From Chloroflexota bacterium (GTDB lineage Bacteria > Chloroflexota > Anaerolineae > Anaerolineales > UBA4823): DNA of 38,849 nt. This document shows, in pieces, positions 35,453 through 38,849 of the stretch. The stretch is from NCBI GenBank assembly GCA_012516075.1, contig JAAYXE010000101.1, positions 1 through 38,849 of the forward strand, in the 5' to 3' direction. The stretch's first letter is position 1, and every line of letters begins with the position of its first letter. The position numbers were made by a program, and so were the translations under genes. A model generated the notes under the pieces. It was not told the origin of the DNA. It was given only the letters and a program-made list of their open reading frames with translations, and did no database searches.

Positions 35453-35568
35453 AAGACATCCTCCTCGTCGTTCTTATGGGCGGTACCGGAACAGTCCTAT
35501 TGCTCACCCCAAACAACCAATCTTCCCGGTCGAAAATTTTACCGGATGAAATGAAAAATTGCGATTAA

Positions 35569-35592
35569 GAAAAAGGCCTGCCTTTCGGCAGG
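35569..35592 (-). terminator. Terminator of the tRNA-Met transcript
   Basis: On the minus strand CCTGCC-GAAA-GGCAGG (35577-35592) with a stable GAAA tetraloop is followed by CCTTTTTC. It lies about 70 bp beyond the tRNA 3' end. Confidence 0.85.
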
Positions 35593-35662
35593 TCTTCTCG
35601 CGAAAAACCACGTTCGCGCGGTTGGTGTTGAAGCTCAGATCCAACCGAAGGATTGGCGATCC

Positions 35663-35737
35663 TGGTGGCGGGGGTGGGATTTGAACCCACGACCAAGGGC
35701 TTATGAGTCCCCTGCTCTACCGCTGAGCTACCCCGCC
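35663..35737 (-). tRNA. tRNA-Met (anticodon CAU), elongator type
   Basis: 75 nt including encoded CCA. The acceptor stem is GGCGGGG/CCCCGCC, the D-arm GCTC-AGCGGTA-GAGC, the anticodon loop CTCATAA (CAU), and the T-arm GTGGG-TTCAAAT-CCCAC. Base 1 pairs with base 72 and the anticodon stem lacks the three G-C pairs of initiator tRNA, so it is not fMet. The inner pair of the anticodon stem is A31-G39, a mismatch. tRNA-Ile2 (CAU read with lysidine) is the alternative but less likely. Confidence 0.95.
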
Positions 35738-35748
35738 GGAGCGGCAAA

Positions 35749-35777
35749 ATATTACTACATTCCCGGGCATTTGTCAA
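35749..35777 (-). promoter_or_regulatory. Sigma-70-type promoter of tRNA-Met
   Basis: On the minus strand TTGACA (+ 35772-35777), an exact 17-bp spacer, and TAATAT (+ 35749-35754). Predicted start about 5-7 bp before the mature tRNA end. This is the closest consensus match in the window. Confidence 0.85.
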
Positions 35778-35857
35778 CCAGAATAGCAGGAAAGACTGCA
35801 TATTCTTTTCATTACCGTTCCGGTTCTCCCGGAAAACGTATCTGATATGTGTTTTCC

Positions 35858-36913
35858 TCACCCTAATATTCCCAGACTGTAGAGCAGTTCGGCGTTGTAG
35901 ATGGATCCTCCAGCTGCCCCCCGGATGGTGTTGTGTGAGAGCACGACCATCTTCAGGTGAAAGAGCGGGTCAGGGCGCAGTCTCCCTACCGTGGTGGTCA
36001 TTCCCCGGCCGGCCATCCGGTCCAGACGCGGTTGGGGGCGGTCGGGTTCACTGCGCACCGCGATGACCGGGCAGGGAGCGGAAGGCAGGTCCCGGCTGGG
36101 CTCCGGCGCCTGATAAGCCTGCAGTGCCAGGCCGGCCTCTTCCACAGACGCCTGCCGTTCCAACTCAACCGAAAGACACACGAGATGCCCGTCGCTCACT
36201 GCCACGCGGTTCGTATGTGCAGAAACCTGGAATTCGGCCGGCCTTATTTGACCTTCTGCGACATGCCCCAGCATCTTGCAGCTCTCTGCCTCCACCTTCT
36301 CTTCCTCACCGGCGATATACGGTATCACATTGTCCAGGATATCCAGCGAGGCGACGCCGGGGTAGCCGGCGCCGGAAATCGCCTGCATGGATACAGCCAG
36401 GACCTTCCGCAGTCCGAACTGTTCCTGCAGGGCTTTCAGCGCCACTGTCATGCCTGTGCTCGTGCAGTTCGAATTGGTGACAATCGCCCCCTTCCAGCCG
36501 TGCACCTGGCGCTGCCGGTCAAGGACTGTGATGTGGTCAGGGTTCACCTCGGGCAGCAGGATAGGGACATAAGGATCCATGCGGAACGCTGAGGCATTGG
36601 AACATACAACTGCGTGGCGGCGGGCAAACTCTGGCTCTGCAGTTCTGGCGACACTCGCCGGTAGAGCGGAGAAAATGAGCGGCAGATCCATGTCCAGTTC
36701 CTCCGTTGCTGTGACCTTCAGCCGTTTCGCCCACTCGGGCATCGGCTCCGGAAGCACCCAGTGGCAGGCTTCGCCATAGTAAGCTCCAGCCGAGCGCTCC
36801 GACCCTGTCACTGCCACTACCTCAAACCATGGATGTCCGTCCAGAAGCTGGATAAACCGTTGACCAACGCTTCCCGTAGCAGCCAGCACGGCTGCCGGTA
36901 TTCGAGATGCCAT
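35858..36913 (-). CDS. asd: Aspartate-semialdehyde dehydrogenase (archaeal/fungal type)
   Basis: 351 aa. Reduces aspartyl phosphate to aspartate semialdehyde, the branch point to lysine, threonine and methionine. The NADP-binding motif is VLAATGSVGQRFIQLL, and catalytic Cys is in IVTNSNCTSTGM (about residue 148). Later motifs are ISGAGYPGVASLD and the His in SAHTNRVAVSDGHL. Length and motif spacing match the archaeal/fungal class, not the classical proteobacterial class. It starts 3 bp after the aspartokinase stop and is clearly in the same operon. Confidence 0.95.
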   Translation of the reverse strand: MASRIPAAVLAATGSVGQRFIQLLDGHPWFEVVAVTGSERSAGAYYGEACHWVLPEPMPEWAKRLKVTATEELDMDLPLIFSALPASVARTAEPEFARRHAVVCSNASAFRMDPYVPILLPEVNPDHITVLDRQRQVHGWKGAIVTNSNCTSTGMTVALKALQEQFGLRKVLAVSMQAISGAGYPGVASLDILDNVIPYIAGEEEKVEAESCKMLGHVAEGQIRPAEFQVSAHTNRVAVSDGHLVCLSVELERQASVEEAGLALQAYQAPEPSRDLPSAPCPVIAVRSEPDRPQPRLDRMAGRGMTTTVGRLRPDPLFHLKMVVLSHNTIRGAAGGSIYNAELLYSLGILG

Positions 36914-36916
36914 AAT

Positions 36917-38356
36917 TCACTCCTTAACGATCAACTGGTGGACGGCTCTCACCGCCCTCTCGCCATCCGCAGTGCTGACGATCATGCTGATGGAGACCTC
37001 CGACGAGCCCTGAGCGATTGCAATGACATTGGCCTTTGCCTCACCCAGCGCGCTGAAGATCCGGCCGGCGATTCCATACGTATTCTTCATCCCCGCACCA
37101 ACGACTGTGATGATGTATACCTCTTCAGAGGCCCAGATGCGGTCGATATCGCGGCGTTCCAGTTCGCGAGCAAATTCTCGTTCCAGTTCCGCCACCACCT
37201 GCTCCGCCGCCTGGATCGGGACGGCAAAGCAGATCGACTGCTCTGAGGATGCCTGAGAAATTAACGGAACGCTGGTCCCTGTGCCGGCGACAGCCGCAAA
37301 TGTGCGTGCTGCCACCCCGGGGACACCCAGCATCCCGCGCCCCTCTACGGTGATCAGGCTCTGCTCGCGGATGACGGTCACCGCCTTAATCTTTCCGTTA
37401 CCCTCCGGCTGGTGTTCGGCGACAATACGGGTGCCCGGGTGATCTGGGTTGAAGGTGTTGGCTACACGCACTCCGATGCCGGCATCAATCAGCGGCCGGA
37501 TGGTCTTCGGATGCATGACCTTCGCCCCGAAATAGGCCAGCTCGGCGACCTCCCGGTACGATAACACCGGAATGGTGCGCGCTTCAGGTACCCAGCGCGG
37601 ATCGGCTGTCATCACGCCGTCGACATCCGTCATGATCCACACCTCATCAGCGCCCAGTGCAGCCCCCAGAATGCCGGCGGTGTAATCCGAACCGCCGCGT
37701 CCCAGAGTCGTCACAATCCCTTCCCGGGTGGCGCCGATAAACCCGGTCACAACTGGAATTCGGCCCGCCTCGAGCAGTGGGACCAACCCCTGTTCTACTC
37801 GTCGGGCTGTCAGTTCCAGGTCCGGATGGGCATCCTGAAATTGGTCATCCGTGACGATCAACCGCGTAGCCTCGACAAATTCTGCCGGCATCCCGTGGTG
37901 AGCTATCGCGGCCGCCAGCAGGCGCACATTTAACCGTTCACCCATGGCTGCCACGGTGTCGAGCGCCCGCGGTGTCGCTTCCCCCAGCACATGGATGGCC
38001 GTGCACAGGCTGTGAAATTTATCCACCAGCCGGTCAATGTCCTCTTTGACGGCCCGCAGCCCGCTGTAGCCCTGCAGCAGGTCGTCTGCGGCATCCTGGT
38101 GGATCAGGCGCAGTCGCCCGGTGGTATCCTCCACAGCCTGCAGGCTGCCGCGCACAGCCTGGGAGGCGGCGTCGAGCAGCAAATTGGTCACGCCGGCCAT
38201 CGCCGAGGTGACTACCACCAGCCGCGGCCAGTCCTTTCGAGCAGCGCAGATGGTTTCCACCGTCTGCCGGATTGCGGCCGCGTTCCCGACGGAGGTCCCA
38301 CCGAACTTCATCACCAGTGTGGCCTGACGTTTACTCTGTTCGCCGGGCATACGCAT
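36917..38356 (-). CDS. Aspartate kinase
   Basis: 479 aa. Phosphorylates aspartate at the head of the Lys/Thr/Met pathway. The kinase domain has VMKFGGTSVGNAAAI at the N-terminus, the FIGATREGIVTTLGRGGSDY motif and the VDGVMTADPR loop. From about residue 335 two ACT-type regulatory regions follow (VEGRGMLGVPGVAARTF, VVGAGMKNTYGIAGRIFSAL), indicating allosteric control by pathway amino acids. Overall length and ACT layout resemble the lysine/threonine-sensitive long class. The first ATG (38356) overlaps the upstream M20 gene by 26 bp; ATG 38350 is an alternative. Confidence 0.95.
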   Translation of the reverse strand: MRMPGEQSKRQATLVMKFGGTSVGNAAAIRQTVETICAARKDWPRLVVVTSAMAGVTNLLLDAASQAVRGSLQAVEDTTGRLRLIHQDAADDLLQGYSGLRAVKEDIDRLVDKFHSLCTAIHVLGEATPRALDTVAAMGERLNVRLLAAAIAHHGMPAEFVEATRLIVTDDQFQDAHPDLELTARRVEQGLVPLLEAGRIPVVTGFIGATREGIVTTLGRGGSDYTAGILGAALGADEVWIMTDVDGVMTADPRWVPEARTIPVLSYREVAELAYFGAKVMHPKTIRPLIDAGIGVRVANTFNPDHPGTRIVAEHQPEGNGKIKAVTVIREQSLITVEGRGMLGVPGVAARTFAAVAGTGTSVPLISQASSEQSICFAVPIQAAEQVVAELEREFARELERRDIDRIWASEEVYIITVVGAGMKNTYGIAGRIFSALGEAKANVIAIAQGSSEVSISMIVSTADGERAVRAVHQLIVKE

Positions 38357-38849
38357 GCTCCTCCTGCATCAGATGAATCAGGCTCCTTCCGAACTCCACC
38401 AGCGCCATGTAATAAGGCTCGATGCTTGGGATATAGTGCCGCTCATCGCGGGCATGCGGGCCCAGTCCGCTCTGCCCCCAGACCACGCCCTGACCTCGAG
38501 GAGCAAAGCGGGCGCTGGTGCCGGCCAGTTTTCGCCCCAACACCGGCTCACGGCCGGAGACTTTCTGTACACTCCGGATGAGCGCCTGCAAAAATGGGTT
38601 GTCAGGATCGACGCGGATTCCGCTTTCCTTCACCTTCATGACCAGCTCAATCTCATGTACGCGGCAGTAATCCGCCAGCGCTTCCTCAAACTGCTGGAGG
38701 TCGTCCTGCGGAACAGGCCGGATCTCCACTCCCAGGATCCCCCGGTCTGCCTGGATGTTGTAGATACCCGGTGTCCCGATCTGGATGAAGGGAAACAGCC
38801 GCTGTGACCGCCAGCCTCCCCTGGCATTCAGGGTCAGGTAATTCTCTGC
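38331..38849 (-). CDS. M20-family metallopeptidase (ArgE/DapE/LysK-like), C-terminal part
   Basis: The frame is open through the right edge, so the N-terminus lies outside; 172 residues are visible. They include the end of the dimerisation domain (NIQADRGILGVEIRPVPQDD) and the C-terminal catalytic end (LGRKLAGTSARFAPRGQGVV, then GPHARDERHYIP), where the His and Glu of the family sit. M20 enzymes hydrolyse N-acyl amino acids or peptides. Its overlap with aspartokinase and closeness to asd make a deacylase in lysine or arginine synthesis the likely role, but the subfamily cannot be fixed from this piece. Confidence 0.85.
   Translation of the reverse strand, partial: AENYLTLNARGGWRSQRLFPFIQIGTPGIYNIQADRGILGVEIRPVPQDDLQQFEEALADYCRVHEIELVMKVKESGIRVDPDNPFLQALIRSVQKVSGREPVLGRKLAGTSARFAPRGQGVVWGQSGLGPHARDERHYIPSIEPYYMALVEFGRSLIHLMQEEHAYARRTE

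Noticed and set aside
35663..35737. Initiator tRNA-fMet
   Set aside because: Bases 1 and 72 pair (G-C) and the anticodon stem lacks the initiator G-C triplet, so the elongator class fits better.

Overview
The window is a moderately GC-rich stretch of bacterial chromosome. It most resembles an anaerobic Chloroflexota (Anaerolineae-type) genome. That placement is an inference from the Thr/Pro (PTNTPT-type) linkers in TadE/TadG surface proteins, the MetV-MetF fusion, the glucosylglycerate genes and the archaeal/fungal-type aspartate-semialdehyde dehydrogenase. I see no insertion sequences, prophage or CRISPR array.

Layout. 1-1841 (+): end of secD, then secF. 1927-8401 (-): a Tad-type surface or pilus cluster (prepilin peptidase, TadE, VWA-TadG, TadE-PA14, secreted CarboxypepD_reg-like protein), preceded by trxA. 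9118-12052 (+): scpA and a DUF255 thioredoxin-fold protein. 12118-13791 (-): degV and exonuclease III. 14314-18144 (+): metallophosphoesterase, thiolase, cysS. 18211-21779 (-): an NHLRC2-like redox/NHL protein and a MetV-MetF fusion. 22018-24534: convergent saccharopine-dehydrogenase-like and phytoene-desaturase-like genes. 24840-32180 (+): a tight operon of two GT4 glycosyltransferases, Usp-GpgS, a phosphatase, a GH13_18 phosphorylase and a small membrane protein. Its logic is synthesis and turnover of glucosylglycerate or a larger glycoside of it. 32277-33089 (+): a DsbA-like oxidoreductase. 33137-35452 (-): a small membrane protein, an NYN-domain protein and a DUF5946-like protein. 35663-38849 (-): tRNA-Met, then asd, aspartokinase and an M20 peptidase, a lysine/threonine-type biosynthetic group.

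The main discovery is two genes that conventional ORF calling breaks at an in-frame UGA. In both, the UGA sits exactly where the first cysteine of a thioredoxin-fold CxxC motif belongs: UPFC in the DsbA-like protein (UGA 32619-32621) and UINC in the NHLRC2-like protein (UGA at + 20002-20004, minus strand). Each UGA is followed at bacterial-SECIS distance by a compact hairpin with a G in the first two loop bases. I annotate both as full-length selenoproteins. Most other genes here still end at UGA, so UGA is not globally reassigned.

A third interrupted gene, tadE, has an in-frame UAA (not selenocysteine). A clearly homologous 67-codon tail follows in the same frame and ends right at the next gene, so it is a nonsense allele, a readthrough site or a sequence error.
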